NCBI GenBank assembly: GCA_024640845.1
Contig: JAHEEE010000040.1
Span: forward strand, 1 to 35,081
From: Myxococcales bacterium
GTDB lineage: Bacteria; Myxococcota_A; Polyangia; Polyangiales; Houyiibacteriaceae
Length of the DNA: 35,081 nt
Direction: 5' to 3'
The position numbers were made by a program, and so were the translations under genes. How positions within the stretch are numbered: position 1 is the stretch's first letter; each line of letters starts with the position of its first letter. This document shows, piece by piece, positions 19,027 through 29,411 of this stretch. Under the pieces are notes generated by a model that saw only the letters and a program-made list of their open reading frames with translations, did not search any database and was not told where the DNA came from.

Positions 19027-19058
19027 AAAAACGGCCCACCCGGATGCAGGTGGGCCGT
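19027..19058 (-). terminator. Intrinsic terminator of the YdcH-like gene
   Basis: On the minus strand ACGGCCCACC (19058-19049) pairs perfectly with GGTGGGCCGT (19040-19031) over an eight-base loop. A T-run at 19031-19027 follows directly. It ends the leftward transcript from 19291, whose stop is 38 bases upstream. Confidence 0.85.
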
Positions 19059-19096
19059 CGATAGGGGCGCTCAGCAGAGCGCGGCAGGGCCGTGCT

Positions 19097-19291
19097 TCAA
19101 CCGACCGACTCGAGGGCGTCTTTCGCCCAAAGCTTTTCCTTCTTCAGCTGGTGCAGCTCCAGCTCTTCACTCGGTGTCAGGCTCATGCGACTGTCGAGGG
19201 CTGCGACGCGCGCGGCCAGCTCGGCATGTTTCTTTTCGAGGTGCGATCGCGTGCGATCTTCGGGAATGATTCGAGCGTGCTGCTTGGACAT
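19097..19291 (-). CDS. YdcH-like (DUF465) small coiled-coil protein
   Basis: The 64-residue product begins MSKQHARIIPEDRTRSHLEK and is almost wholly charged helix. HAELAARVAALDSRMSLTPS and EELELHQLKKEKLWAKDALE give the two helices of the DUF465/YdcH hairpin, in which the conserved LKKEKLxxKD pattern is diagnostic. Function is unknown in the family. ATG 19291 is chosen because GGAGGTGAC stands immediately upstream; the frame extends further but without such a site. It is a single-gene unit with its own terminator at 19058-19027, divergent from lolA. Confidence 0.8.
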   Translation of the reverse strand: MSKQHARIIPEDRTRSHLEKKHAELAARVAALDSRMSLTPSEELELHQLKKEKLWAKDALESVG

Positions 19292-19470
19292 GTCACCTCC
19301 AGGTGCGGACGGAGTTTCAAAGCCAAGCCAACGCGGGCGCACGGAACGCCAACGCTCTTAGTCTAAGGTTATGGCCGCAAATGATCAATCCCACTTTCGG
19401 GGATATGTGGTCGACTTGTGTACGTTTCCGCAGGGTGAATACTGCCGGCCCGGGAGCGTTGTACACATTG

Positions 19471-20172
19471 ATGACCTCGAGAGTTTTGGCGATCGGCCTT
19501 TGTTTTGCCGTGGTTTCGCCGGTGGGGCGCGCCCTCGGGCAGGAGAAAGCGACCCCCGACGCGGCCGCGATCGTCGCGTTGGTGCAGACCTTCTACGATC
19601 AAACGAAGACCCTGCAGGCGGACTTCGAGCAGACGCGCTACACGCGCCTCTACGATCGCTACGACTACGCGAAGGGGCAGGTCGCATTCAAGAAGCCGGG
19701 CATGATGCGCTGGGACTATTCCATGCCAAACCAGCAGGTCTACGTGAGCAACGGGAAGAGGCTGCTGATCTACCAGCCCCCCGAGGAAGGCGAGAAGCGC
19801 GGCCAGTTGATCGATCGTGACCTCGACGACGATCAGCTCCCGTCGGCGTTTTCATTTCTCACGGGCGGCGGGGATCTCGACAAAGACTTCGAGGTGCGTC
19901 TTCTCGAGTACGACGACGACAAGCTCAAGGACGGCTATGTGTTGCAACTCATTCCGCGGAAACCGACGCCAAACTACGAGCAACTCGTCTTTTACGTCCG
20001 TGCGCTGACGAACGATGGAAAACGCGCCGGGGTGGTGCAAAGGGTCTTGATCATCGACTCGGCCGGCAACCGCAACCGCTTCGACTTCTCGAAGATCAAG
20101 TTCAACCGCGACATACCGGACAAGCGCTTCAACTACCGTCCGCCGAAGGGGACAGAGCGCGTCACGCCCTGA
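19471..20172 (+). CDS. lolA: LolA-type outer-membrane lipoprotein carrier
   Basis: LolA ferries lipoproteins across the periplasm from LolCDE to the outer membrane. The 233-residue protein starts with a signal peptide (MTSRVLAIGLCFAVVSPVGR, cleavage probably after ALGQ near residue 24). The family core follows: LVQTFYDQTKTLQADFEQTR, KKPGMMRWDYSMPNQQVYVS, a DGKRLLIYQP-like NGKRLLIYQPPEE strand and SAFSFLTGGGDL. The beta-barrel pattern and length fit LolA. The ATG at 19471 is the first that gives a signal peptide at the N-terminus; in-frame TTGs at 19459 and 19468 are alternatives. A weak promoter (TTGTGT around 19414, AATACT around 19438) may precede it. Its end overlaps the convergent glycosyltransferase by 11 bases. 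Confidence 0.85.
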   Translation: MTSRVLAIGLCFAVVSPVGRALGQEKATPDAAAIVALVQTFYDQTKTLQADFEQTRYTRLYDRYDYAKGQVAFKKPGMMRWDYSMPNQQVYVSNGKRLLIYQPPEEGEKRGQLIDRDLDDDQLPSAFSFLTGGGDLDKDFEVRLLEYDDDKLKDGYVLQLIPRKPTPNYEQLVFYVRALTNDGKRAGVVQRVLIIDSAGNRNRFDFSKIKFNRDIPDKRFNYRPPKGTERVTP

Positions 20173-21226
20173 GAGCATCGATGGCGTCGGCGAGCGCTGC
20201 CGGGTCGTTCGGCGCCACCAGCCGGATTCGTTCATTCGGCTTCAGCGCGTCGGTGATGGCGCCAACGCGCGTGGCTACGATCGGCAGGCCGTAGGAACGC
20301 GCTTCCATCAGAACGGTCGGGAGACCTTCCCCCGGGCGGGACGGCACGAGCAACGCATCGCATCCGCGAAACAGTGCTTCTTTGTGCGCACCTGCGACCC
20401 AGCCCTCGAACTTTGCATCGACGCCGAGGCGTTGGGATAGCGTCACGAGCCGGTCGCGCTCGGGACCATCTCCAGCGATTCGGATGTGGACGGGCTCGCT
20501 GAGGTTGGCGGCCGCCTGCAGAAGCTGATCGACGCCTTTGACCGGAACGAGCCGTCCGAGGAATAGAAGCGTGAAGCGGTCGAGGCCGAGGGCGCGGCGG
20601 GCCGTCGCGCGGGTGAACCCCGCTTTGCCTGGCGATTCGATCGGCATGGGGCCGAGGTGCGCCGCGACGCTCGATGGGTCGAGTCTCGCCATTTCGAAAA
20701 ATCGATCGCGATGAGTGGCGCTCAGAAACCAAAAGGCGCTGGTGCCCCCGGCGATGCGACCGGCGATGCGGGCGCCACCGGGCACCATCCCGAGCCATCG
20801 CAAGTCGGTCGCGTGGCAGATGCAGAGATGGCTGCGGCCTCGAGCAACCATCGAGGCGACCCATCCGCTCGGCAGGCACCAGGAGCTCACCAGCAGGTCG
20901 CAATCATCGAGCGCGCGCGCCGCAGAAACCAGCAACGAGATCGAAAAGCTCGCCGCCCCCACCCACCGAAGTGGGTGAGCGCGGAGGTTGTCTGGTGCGC
21001 CGGCTTGGTAAAAGGTTGTCTGGAGCCTTCGTGGCCGGACGTAGGAGACCCACTCCACTTCGATTCCGGGCCATCGTGGTGGCGGTCGCACGCGGGCGGG
21101 CGCCGGCGCGAGGACGCGAACCTCATGTCCTTGTGCGACGAGGCCGCGGGCGAGTGTCAGAAGAAATGCGCCGCTGTGGTCGCCCTCGAAACGCGGAAAC
21201 CCCGTCGTGACTAGGCCGACTTTCAC
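20162..21226 (-). CDS. Family 4-like (GT-B) glycosyltransferase
   Basis: The 354-residue product is a GT-B fold retaining glycosyltransferase. The N-terminal Rossmann half starts KVGLVTTGFPRFEGDHSGAF with the GGxxG-like acceptor loop and VRVLAPAPARV. The C-terminal half has the donor-binding FLGRLVPVKGVDQLLQAA, RIAGDGPERDRL, and the signature PSRPGEGLPTVLMEARSYGL with the E-x7-E type motif. The donor sugar cannot be deduced. The GTG at 21226 is seven bases after the glmS stop and gives the natural beta-strand start; a longer frame from 21313 would lie inside glmS. Downstream position after glmS suggests use of amino-sugar precursors, but that is inference. Confidence 0.9.
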   Translation of the reverse strand: MKVGLVTTGFPRFEGDHSGAFLLTLARGLVAQGHEVRVLAPAPARVRPPPRWPGIEVEWVSYVRPRRLQTTFYQAGAPDNLRAHPLRWVGAASFSISLLVSAARALDDCDLLVSSWCLPSGWVASMVARGRSHLCICHATDLRWLGMVPGGARIAGRIAGGTSAFWFLSATHRDRFFEMARLDPSSVAAHLGPMPIESPGKAGFTRATARRALGLDRFTLLFLGRLVPVKGVDQLLQAAANLSEPVHIRIAGDGPERDRLVTLSQRLGVDAKFEGWVAGAHKEALFRGCDALLVPSRPGEGLPTVLMEARSYGLPIVATRVGAITDALKPNERIRLVAPNDPAALADAIDALRA

Positions 21227-21233
21227 CGACCGC

Positions 21234-23066
<1,833 letters not shown>

Positions 23067-23075
23067 GGTTTGACT

Positions 23076-24602
23076 TTAGTGGACGGGGCTGCGGGCTGCA
23101 CCTGTTCCGGTGGTTCTTTCGTCCTTGAACCGTGCTTTGACTTCGCCATCGGGTGACACGACCGTCACCGGGCCGAATTGGCCGAGCGACGGCGCGAAAT
23201 CAGCGGCCTGGCCCACGATCACGACGAGCGCGTCCTTGGGGCGGATGTAGTTGCGGGCGACGTAATACGCCTCGGATGCGCTGGTTTTACGGATCCACTG
23301 CCGGTAGTTGTCCCAGTAGTCGCTTGGAAGGCCAAACGTCCGTAGTTGGACGACGAGATCGGCGAGCTTGCCCGGCGTATCGACCTTGAGGGGGAACGAG
23401 TCGCTCAGGTAGCGCTTGGCGTTTTTGAGCTCCTCTCCCCCCGCGGGTTCCTGATTGATGCGCTCCAGGTGTTCGAGCAACGCGCCAACGGCTTCGGTCG
23501 TGACCTCGGTTCGCACCGATGAGTATGCAACGAACGGTCCGATGTCGACGCGTTCGGCGACCGCGCTGTATGCGCCGTAGGTCAGGCTGCGCTTCTCGCG
23601 AAGGTCCATGAAGAGCCTCGACGCCGCGGAGCCGCCGAGGACCTGATTGGCGACAAGCAGCGGAATCCACTCGCGTTCAGCTCGACGAATCGCGAGATTC
23701 CCCATGTAAATCACCGACTGTACCGAGCCTGGGCGGTCGACCACGAGGATGGTGCGATCGGTTGGTTTCGGTGGGTCATCGTATACAGGCACCGCTCGAC
23801 TGCCCGCCCTCCAGCCACCGAGTGTCTCTTGGCCGACCTCGGCGACGTGGTTCGGGTCGACCTCGCCGGCGACGACCAAGAACGCGTTTCGGCCCACGAA
23901 ATGGCTCCGGTGCCATCGAACCAGGTCCTCTCGGCGGACGCGCTTGACGGCCTGCGGCGTCGTGTCGACCCTGGCGTAAGGGTGCTCGCCGTAGAGCACG
24001 CGATAGAACTCTCTGCGGGCGATGTACTGAGGTTCGCGCTCGGACAACGACAGGCGATCGAGCTCGCGTCGCTTGAGCTTGGCGAGCTCGCTCGTGCTGA
24101 ACGCCGGCTTGCCCGCTACCTCGGCGAGGATGCCCATGACCACGTCGAAGTGCTCCGCCAGCGCACGTACACCGACGTACGTGTTTTCCTCGTCGGAGCT
24201 GGTCCACAGATCAGCACCGAGGAACTCGATCTTCTCGGCGATTTCCGCGGCAGTTTGGTTCACGGTGCCCTCTTTGAGCATCTGCGCGACCAGTCCGGAG
24301 AGGCCGGGGAGTTTCGCCGGATCCGACTCCGCTCCGCTTCGAATGACGAGTGTGGCGTAGACCACCGGCAGTGGCTCGGTGACGATCGTGTTGACCTGCA
24401 GCCCGTTTTCGAGGTTGGCGATTTGTACTGGCGGAAGCTCCAGGTTCTTCGCCGCGGTCGGAGGGGGTGGCAGCTCGCGGTCTGGCTCCGCCTTGACCTG
24501 AGCGTCCTTGGCGGTTTCAGGCTCGGGAGCCTCTTTCGAACACGCCGCGAGCAGCAGAGCTGCTGAGACGCACAGGACAGCGAAACGGAATCGAAACAAC
24601 AT
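23076..24602 (-). CDS. M16-family peptidase homologue, inactive, lipoprotein
   Basis: The 508-residue product has a lipoprotein signal peptide with lipobox LLAAC, so Cys21 would be lipidated. An M16 fold follows (NLENGLQVNTIVTEPLPVV, then SGAESDPAKLPGLSGLVAQM). At the HxxEH position the sequence reads GLVAQ, so no zinc can be bound and the protein is expected to be inactive. It resembles the partner subunit of heterodimeric M16 enzymes. The ATG at 24602 shares one base with the stop of the upstream M16 gene (TGATG), with GGGAGG well placed; a GTG at 24605 would overlap by four. It should pair with the active subunit at the membrane. Confidence 0.92.
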   Translation of the reverse strand: MLFRFRFAVLCVSAALLLAACSKEAPEPETAKDAQVKAEPDRELPPPPTAAKNLELPPVQIANLENGLQVNTIVTEPLPVVYATLVIRSGAESDPAKLPGLSGLVAQMLKEGTVNQTAAEIAEKIEFLGADLWTSSDEENTYVGVRALAEHFDVVMGILAEVAGKPAFSTSELAKLKRRELDRLSLSEREPQYIARREFYRVLYGEHPYARVDTTPQAVKRVRREDLVRWHRSHFVGRNAFLVVAGEVDPNHVAEVGQETLGGWRAGSRAVPVYDDPPKPTDRTILVVDRPGSVQSVIYMGNLAIRRAEREWIPLLVANQVLGGSAASRLFMDLREKRSLTYGAYSAVAERVDIGPFVAYSSVRTEVTTEAVGALLEHLERINQEPAGGEELKNAKRYLSDSFPLKVDTPGKLADLVVQLRTFGLPSDYWDNYRQWIRKTSASEAYYVARNYIRPKDALVVIVGQAADFAPSLGQFGPVTVVSPDGEVKARFKDERTTGTGAARSPVH

Positions 24603-25978
24603 CACTGTCCCTCCCCGGTGGGCGCTTCGCCCGGCAAGACGTTCAGCACCGTTCGGTTCGTGGCGTCGAAATACTGACCTGCCACGCGCTTGATGTCCTC
24701 CGCGGTGACCGCGAGGTAGTGATCGAGCTCCAGCTTGAGGAGGTTGGCATCACCCCAGTAAAGCTCGAACTCGGCGAGCCGTTGGGAGCGTGCCATGTTG
24801 GATTGAAGCCCGAATACGAACGTTGCGCTGACCCGGTTCTTGGCTTTTTGCAGCTCGCGCTCGGTCACACCTGCGTCGGCGATCGACTGGAGCTCTGCAT
24901 AGATGATTTCTTGGGCGGCTCTTGGTGGATGGCCGCTCGCCATCACGGCCCACGCGCTGAAGAGGTCGGGGCCACGACGGTCATCCGTGCCGACCGCGAC
25001 CTCCTGGCAAATCTCCTCCCTCTTCACGAGGCGCTGGTAGAGACGGCTCGATTCCCCGTCGCCCAGCACGAGCGCGAGCATCTCGAGCGCATAGTGATCC
25101 GGCGTGCGACTGGTCGGGATGTGATAGGCGAGGTGAAACGCGGGGAGCGTGGCGTTGGCGTCATACATCGTCTCCGTCTGCTCCGCGGCTTGCTCGGCCG
25201 GAGGTGGTGCGCCGAAGGTCGGGGTCTGGCGCGCCGGGATGTCGCCAAAGTACTCGGTGACCAACCTCATGGCCTCCTGCGGGTCGAAGTCTCCGGCGAT
25301 GCTGATGACCGCGTTGTTTGGCGCGTAGTACGTGTTGAAGAACTCCTGGACGGCCTCGAGGGGCGCGTCGACCAGGTCCTGCATGTCGCCGATGGTCGAG
25401 TGCGCATACGGCCAGTAGTCGCCATAGGCGAGCTCGTTGATGCGGAGCATGCTCGGCACGTACGGTTGATTGTCGATGCGTTGACGACGCTCCTCCATCA
25501 CGGTCATTCGTTGGTTCTCGAAGTTGTCTTGGGTCACCGCCAGCGATCGCATTCGATCGGCTTCGAGCCACAGGCCAAGCCCGAGCTCGTTCGAGGGCAG
25601 CGTCTCGAAGTAGTTCGTGCGGTCGTTGCTCGTCGTGCCGTTCGCGCTGCCGCCTCGATTGATGATCAGACTGAAGTGCTCGCCTTTGCCGACGTTTGCC
25701 GAGCCCTGAAACATCATGTGTTCGAAGAGGTGCGCGAAGCCCGACCGGCCTTTGACCTCGTTCCGAGAGCCGACATCGTAGTAGACGGAGACCGCGACGG
25801 TCGGAACCGTGGCGTCTTGGTTCATGACAACGCGGAGGCCGTTTTCGAGCGTCGCCCGGCTGACCTGCAAGTTGGAGAGGGCGGTCGCGCTTTGCTCGGC
25901 GCCCGCGCGTTCCGCCGCCAATAGCGTCGCGACGGCCACGAGCACCCCCAGTGCTGTTCCGATCAAAACCCGGCTCAT
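24602..25978 (-). CDS. M16-family zinc metallopeptidase (active subunit)
   Basis: The 458-residue product has a signal peptide (1-26, ending AERAGA), with the active M16 motif in GFAHLFEHMMFQGSANVG: His83, Glu86 and His87 form HxxEH. The second zinc ligand is probably Glu163 in VMEERRQRIDN. Other family marks are NGTTSNDRTNYFETLPSNEL and YAPNNAVISIAGDF. No lipobox is seen, so it is probably periplasmic and held by the lipoprotein encoded next. ATG 25978 has AGGAGT eight bases away; the frame continues to a TTG at 25999. M16 pairs degrade or process peptides in the envelope; the substrate is unknown. It starts the four-gene leftward set ending at the glycosyltransferase. Confidence 0.95.
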   Translation of the reverse strand: MSRVLIGTALGVLVAVATLLAAERAGAEQSATALSNLQVSRATLENGLRVVMNQDATVPTVAVSVYYDVGSRNEVKGRSGFAHLFEHMMFQGSANVGKGEHFSLIINRGGSANGTTSNDRTNYFETLPSNELGLGLWLEADRMRSLAVTQDNFENQRMTVMEERRQRIDNQPYVPSMLRINELAYGDYWPYAHSTIGDMQDLVDAPLEAVQEFFNTYYAPNNAVISIAGDFDPQEAMRLVTEYFGDIPARQTPTFGAPPPAEQAAEQTETMYDANATLPAFHLAYHIPTSRTPDHYALEMLALVLGDGESSRLYQRLVKREEICQEVAVGTDDRRGPDLFSAWAVMASGHPPRAAQEIIYAELQSIADAGVTERELQKAKNRVSATFVFGLQSNMARSQRLAEFELYWGDANLLKLELDHYLAVTAEDIKRVAGQYFDATNRTVLNVLPGEAPTGEGQ

Positions 25979-26092
25979 GTGACTCCTATCAACAAACAAA
26001 GCTTGGAAAAACTTCCAGAGGCGCTACCACATACCACCTGGGGAGCAAAGCGGTTGACGCGTTCGGGGGTTTTGCGAAACTCCCGGGCCCGC

Positions 26093-27352
26093 ATGACCGC
26101 CGCCATCCTTTCGATCGGGACCGAGCTCACTCGTGGTGAGCTGATCAACACCAACGCAGCCTGGTTGGGTGAAGAGCTCACCAAGCTAGGCTTCGACGTC
26201 ACCGAGCACGCGACGGTCGACGACGACCTCGATCGAATCGTGACCTTGGTAAGGCGTTTTTCCGAAAATCACCGAGTCGTCATCGCCACCGGCGGTTTGG
26301 GTCCGACATCGGACGACCTCACGACGGAGGCTGCGGCCAAGGCAGCCGAAGTGGGCCTGCGTCGCGATGAACGTGTGGTCGAAGGCATTCGTCAGAAGTT
26401 CAAGGCGTTCGGGCGCGTGATGCCGGAATCGAACGCGAAGCAGGGCGACTTTCCACTGGGAGCAGACGTGTTGCCAAACGCGATCGGCACGGCGCCCGGA
26501 TTCGCGATGACGCTCGGGGGTGCACGCCTCTTTTTCGTGCCCGGTGTGCCGCGCGAGATGAAACACATCTTTCGCGAATCGATTCTGCCGGCGGTTGCGC
26601 CGCTAGCCGAACGCCGAACCCATCAGGTGCACATCCGCACGTTCGGCATGACCGAATCGGGGGTCGCTCAGGCGGTCCGGCATCTCGAAACGGAGCACGA
26701 GGGCCTCACGCTCGGATACCGGGCGCACTTCCCCGAAATCGAGGTGAAGGTCCACGTGCGCGCCGCAACCGCCCATGACGCGACCGAGCGCGCCGAGGCG
26801 ATCGCCTCGGAGGTGCGGAGGATTCTCGGCGACGCGGTGTTCGGAGGCAAAGAGGACTCGTTCGGAGAGGTCGTCGGCGCAGCGCTTCGAGACAAAGGCA
26901 AGACCTTGGCCGTGGCCGAATCGTGCACGGGTGGGCAGGTTGGCGAGATGTTGACGCGCTTTCCTGGGGCCTCGGACTACTTGCTCCTCGACGCCGTGGT
27001 GTACGCCAACAGCGCAAAGGAAGCGGTCCTCGGCGTCAGCCCGGAGCTGCTGCGGGCGCACGGGGCGGTGAGCGCCGAGACGGCGGCCTCGATGGCCGAG
27101 GGCGCACTTCGAGTCGCGCGGGCCGACATCGCCGTCTCGATTACAGGCATCGCCGGGCCGGGCGGGGGAACCGAGGACAAGCCCGTCGGGACCGTGTTCT
27201 TTGGTCTGGCGCGCAAAGGCGAGCCGACGATCACCAAGCATCGAACCCTCCCATGGGGCCGTGATCGGGTGCAGACGCTGTCGGCCTACGTGGCGCTCGA
27301 GCTCGTGCGTCGAGCAGTGCTTGGCCGTGATTTGAACCTCGGTGAGCGTTGA
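26093..27352 (+). CDS. cinA: CinA-family protein: MoCF-like domain plus nicotinamide-nucleotide amidase
   Basis: The 419-residue two-domain protein starts MTAAILSIGTELTRGELINT, the molybdopterin-binding-like (MoCF) domain, followed by TGGLGPTSDDLTTEAAAKAA. The C-terminal CinA/PncC domain carries AVAESCTGGQVGEMLTRFPG, with the nucleophilic Ser in ESCTGG, and ITGIAGPGGGTEDKPVGTVF. The family recycles pyridine nucleotides: an ADP-ribose pyrophosphatase in the N-terminal and NMN deamidase in the C-terminal domain. It is often next to recA, as here, and is named for competence in pneumococcus. ATG 26093 matches the family start; the frame is open to 25979. The 114-base gap to the divergent M16 gene must hold both promoters. 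Confidence 0.93.
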   Translation: MTAAILSIGTELTRGELINTNAAWLGEELTKLGFDVTEHATVDDDLDRIVTLVRRFSENHRVVIATGGLGPTSDDLTTEAAAKAAEVGLRRDERVVEGIRQKFKAFGRVMPESNAKQGDFPLGADVLPNAIGTAPGFAMTLGGARLFFVPGVPREMKHIFRESILPAVAPLAERRTHQVHIRTFGMTESGVAQAVRHLETEHEGLTLGYRAHFPEIEVKVHVRAATAHDATERAEAIASEVRRILGDAVFGGKEDSFGEVVGAALRDKGKTLAVAESCTGGQVGEMLTRFPGASDYLLLDAVVYANSAKEAVLGVSPELLRAHGAVSAETAASMAEGALRVARADIAVSITGIAGPGGGTEDKPVGTVFFGLARKGEPTITKHRTLPWGRDRVQTLSAYVALELVRRAVLGRDLNLGER

Positions 27353-27522
27353 GCCGCCCCGAGGTCTCCGGACGGGACGATCATGGCGCGCGCCTTCCAC
27401 CCGAAGCGCCGCATGAGCTCGTCGGGAGGTCTTCTTCGATTTCGCGCACGGGCCTAGTCGGGGTAGGGTATGGCCTTATGCAGGGGTGGGGGCTTTTGCC
27501 GGGCGCTTCGCCTCGCGCAAAC

Positions 27523-27561
27523 TTGACTAAGCGAAGGAACCCGACTAGACGGGTGTTCAGG
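27523..27561 (+). promoter_or_regulatory. recA promoter candidate overlapped by a LexA-type site
   Basis: TTGACT (27523-27528), 17 bases, then TAGACG (27546-27551) is a moderate promoter. CTAGACGGGTGTTCAGG at 27545-27561 agrees at 15 of 17 positions with the LexA motif I recall from Myxococcus xanthus, CTRHAMRYBYGTTCAGS, including the whole GTTCAG core. It covers the -10 region, as a repressor site would. Confidence 0.55.
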
Positions 27562-27587
27562 TAATTGACCGCAAAGGAATCCGCGCC

Positions 27588-28673
27588 ATGGCCGACTCGA
27601 ACCGCGAAAAAGCCCTCCACCTAGCCCTCGGAAGTATCGAAAAAGCCTACGGAAAAGGCTCGATCATGCGTCTCGGGGACTCCGACGCCAAAATCCAGGT
27701 GCCTGTGATTTCGACCGGGGCGATCTCCCTCGACCTCGCGCTCGGCATCGGCGGGTATCCGAGGGGCCGCATCGTCGAGATCTACGGCCCGGAATCGAGC
27801 GGCAAGACGACCCTGACGCTCCATGCGATCGCCGAGGCTCAGAAAAAAGGCGGCATCGCGGCCTTCATCGATGCGGAGCACGCCCTCGACCCGAATTACG
27901 CCCGCAAGCTCGGAGTCAATGTGGACGAGCTCCTGGTGAGTCAGCCAGACCACGGCGAGCAAGCTCTCGAGATTGCCGACACCCTCGTTCGCTCGGGCGC
28001 GGTCGACATCGTCGTGATCGACTCGGTGGCGGCCTTGGTGCCTCGCGCCGAGATCGAGGGTGAGATGGGCGACAGCCATGTGGGCCTCCAGGCCCGCCTG
28101 ATGAGCCAGGCACTCCGCAAGCTCACCGGTACCGTCCAAAAGAGCAACACGACCCTCTTCTTCATCAACCAGATTCGCATGAAGATCGGCGTCATGTTCG
28201 GCAGCCCGGAGACCACGAGCGGGGGCAACGCGCTGAAGTTCTACGCTTCGCAGCGCCTCGACATTCGCCGCATCGGCACGATCAAGGTGGGCGACGCTGC
28301 AGTCGGCAACCGCTGCCGCGTGAAGGTCGTGAAGAACAAGATGGCGCCTCCGTTCCGGCTTTGCGAGTTCGATATCCTCTTCGGTCAGGGCATCAGCCGC
28401 ACTGGGGACGTGCTCGACCTCGGTGTCGAGGCGGGTATCATCAACAAGTCCGGCGCTTGGTACAGCTACGGCGAGGAGCGCGTCGGCCAAGGGCGCGACA
28501 ATGCGCGCACCTTTCTCGAGGAACACCCCGATATTCTCGAGGCCGTCGAGCGTCAGCTGCTACAGAAGCACGGGCTGTTGGAAGAAGATACCCAGGAAGC
28601 GCCGAAGGCGGAGGCCGTGGCGCCCGAGCCGGCCAAGCCGGCCGCCGCGAGCAAGCGCGCGCGCCCGAACTAG
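27588..28673 (+). CDS. recA: Recombinase RecA
   Basis: RecA forms filaments on single-stranded DNA, pairs homologous strands and stimulates LexA self-cleavage. The 361-residue protein carries the Walker A GPESSGKT (67-74), the [21 protein letters not shown] Walker B and L1 region (cut here: [13 protein letters not shown]), and the L2 segment [20 protein letters not shown]. The C-terminus is Glu/Ala/Lys-rich. AAGGA precedes ATG 27588 at a good distance. It follows cinA by 235 bases; that gap has a promoter and a LexA-type site, so it is probably transcribed alone under SOS control. A 12-base palindrome CCGCTCGAGCGG lies at 28676-28687 just after the stop. Confidence 0.98.
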   Translation: MADSNREKALHLALGSIEKAYGKGSIMRLGDSDAKIQVPVISTGAISLDLALGIGGYPRGRIVEIYGPESSGKTTLTLHAIAEAQKKGGIAAFIDAEHALDPNYARKLGVNVDELLVSQPDHGEQALEIADTLVRSGAVDIVVIDSVAALVPRAEIEGEMGDSHVGLQARLMSQALRKLTGTVQKSNTTLFFINQIRMKIGVMFGSPETTSGGNALKFYASQRLDIRRIGTIKVGDAAVGNRCRVKVVKNKMAPPFRLCEFDILFGQGISRTGDVLDLGVEAGIINKSGAWYSYGEERVGQGRDNARTFLEEHPDILEAVERQLLQKHGLLEEDTQEAPKAEAVAPEPAKPAAASKRARPN

Positions 28674-28778
28674 CTCCGCTCGAGCGGCGTCTCAGGCGCC
28701 GGATTCGTCAACCCTAAAATCAATCTGCGAAATAGCGCTAAGCTCTTGAAATCAAAAGGGTTTGCGCGAAAGTAAGCA

Positions 28779-28807
28779 TTGACTTTCCGGCGGCGATTTG
28801 CTATACA
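28779..28807 (+). promoter_or_regulatory. Strong sigma-70-type promoter for carD
   Basis: TTGACT (28779-28784), exactly 17 bases, then TATACA (28802-28807) is a near-consensus promoter, the best on this strand in the window. Transcription should start near 28814, about 97 bases upstream of the carD ATG. Confidence 0.75.
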
Positions 28808-28855
28808 GATCACGTGCATGAAGTGAACTGCACGCCCGTCGACGATTGGAATTCC

Positions 28856-28880
28856 ACCCGCGCAAAAGGCGCGGGTTTTC
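28856..28880 (+). terminator. Terminator-like hairpin in the carD leader
   Basis: ACCCGCGC (28856-28863) pairs with GCGCGGGT (28869-28876) over a five-base loop, followed by TTTTCGTCGTTTTT (28876-28889). It lies after the carD promoter and before its ribosome-binding site (GAAGGAG, 28895-28901). An earlier hairpin CGTGCA (28813-28818) with TGCACG (28829-28834) starts the leader. It could act as an attenuator or give a short leader RNA of about 70 nt. Confidence 0.65.
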
Positions 28881-28910
28881 GTCGTTTTTGACCCGAAGGA
28901 GACTTAGCTC

Positions 28911-29399
28911 ATGAGCTTCAGCGTAGGCGACAAAGCGGTGCACCCGGCGCACGGGGTGGCGGAAATCACCCAAATCGAAGAGCGGTTGATCGGCTCGGAC
29001 AAGATCGATTTCTACATTCTCAAGCTGGTGAACGGAAAGGCGGGGACGATCCGAGTCGCCCTGAACGCCGTCGATCGTGTCGGCCTCCGGCAGGTGATGT
29101 CCCGGAAGGCCGCCAAGACAGTCCTCGAGGAGCTCAGCAAAGATGAGATGGCGGTGACCTCCCAGCCGTGGAACCGCCGCTACCGCGAATACACCGAGAT
29201 GCTCAAGAGCGGCTCGCCGATCAAGGTCGCCAAGGTCCTTCGCGACCTCGCCAAGGTCCGCTCCGACAAGGGCGAGCTCAGCTACGGCGAAAAGAAGCTG
29301 ATGGAACAAGCCCGCAAGCTCCTCATCACCGAGCTAGCGCTGGCCCGCCGCGTCCGCGAAGAGACGATCGAGCGGGATATCGACAAGATCCTGAACTGA
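28911..29399 (+). CDS. carD: CarD/CdnL-family RNA polymerase-binding regulator
   Basis: The 162-residue protein matches CdnL (the short CarD form) rather than the long Myxococcus CarD with an HMGA tail. The N-terminal RNA polymerase-interaction (Tudor-like) domain, about 1-60, reads FSVGDKAVHPAHGVAEITQI and DFYILKLVNGKAGTIRVALN. The C-terminal helical domain (about 65-160) has the conserved Trp in SQPWNRRYREYTEMLKSGSP that contacts promoter DNA at the upstream fork. Members stabilise open complexes at rRNA and other housekeeping promoters and are essential in several bacteria. GAAGGAG precedes ATG 28911. The leader contains a terminator-like hairpin, so expression may be attenuated. cdnL is my alternative symbol. 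Confidence 0.95.
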   Translation: MSFSVGDKAVHPAHGVAEITQIEERLIGSDKIDFYILKLVNGKAGTIRVALNAVDRVGLRQVMSRKAAKTVLEELSKDEMAVTSQPWNRRYREYTEMLKSGSPIKVAKVLRDLAKVRSDKGELSYGEKKLMEQARKLLITELALARRVREETIERDIDKILN

Positions 29400-29411
29400 G
29401 AAGTCTGGGTC

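Noticed and set aside
27383-27457. 24-codon frame after cinA (MARAFHPKRRMSSSGG...)
   Set aside because: No Shine-Dalgarno sequence, no resemblance to any family, and normal length for a chance frame.
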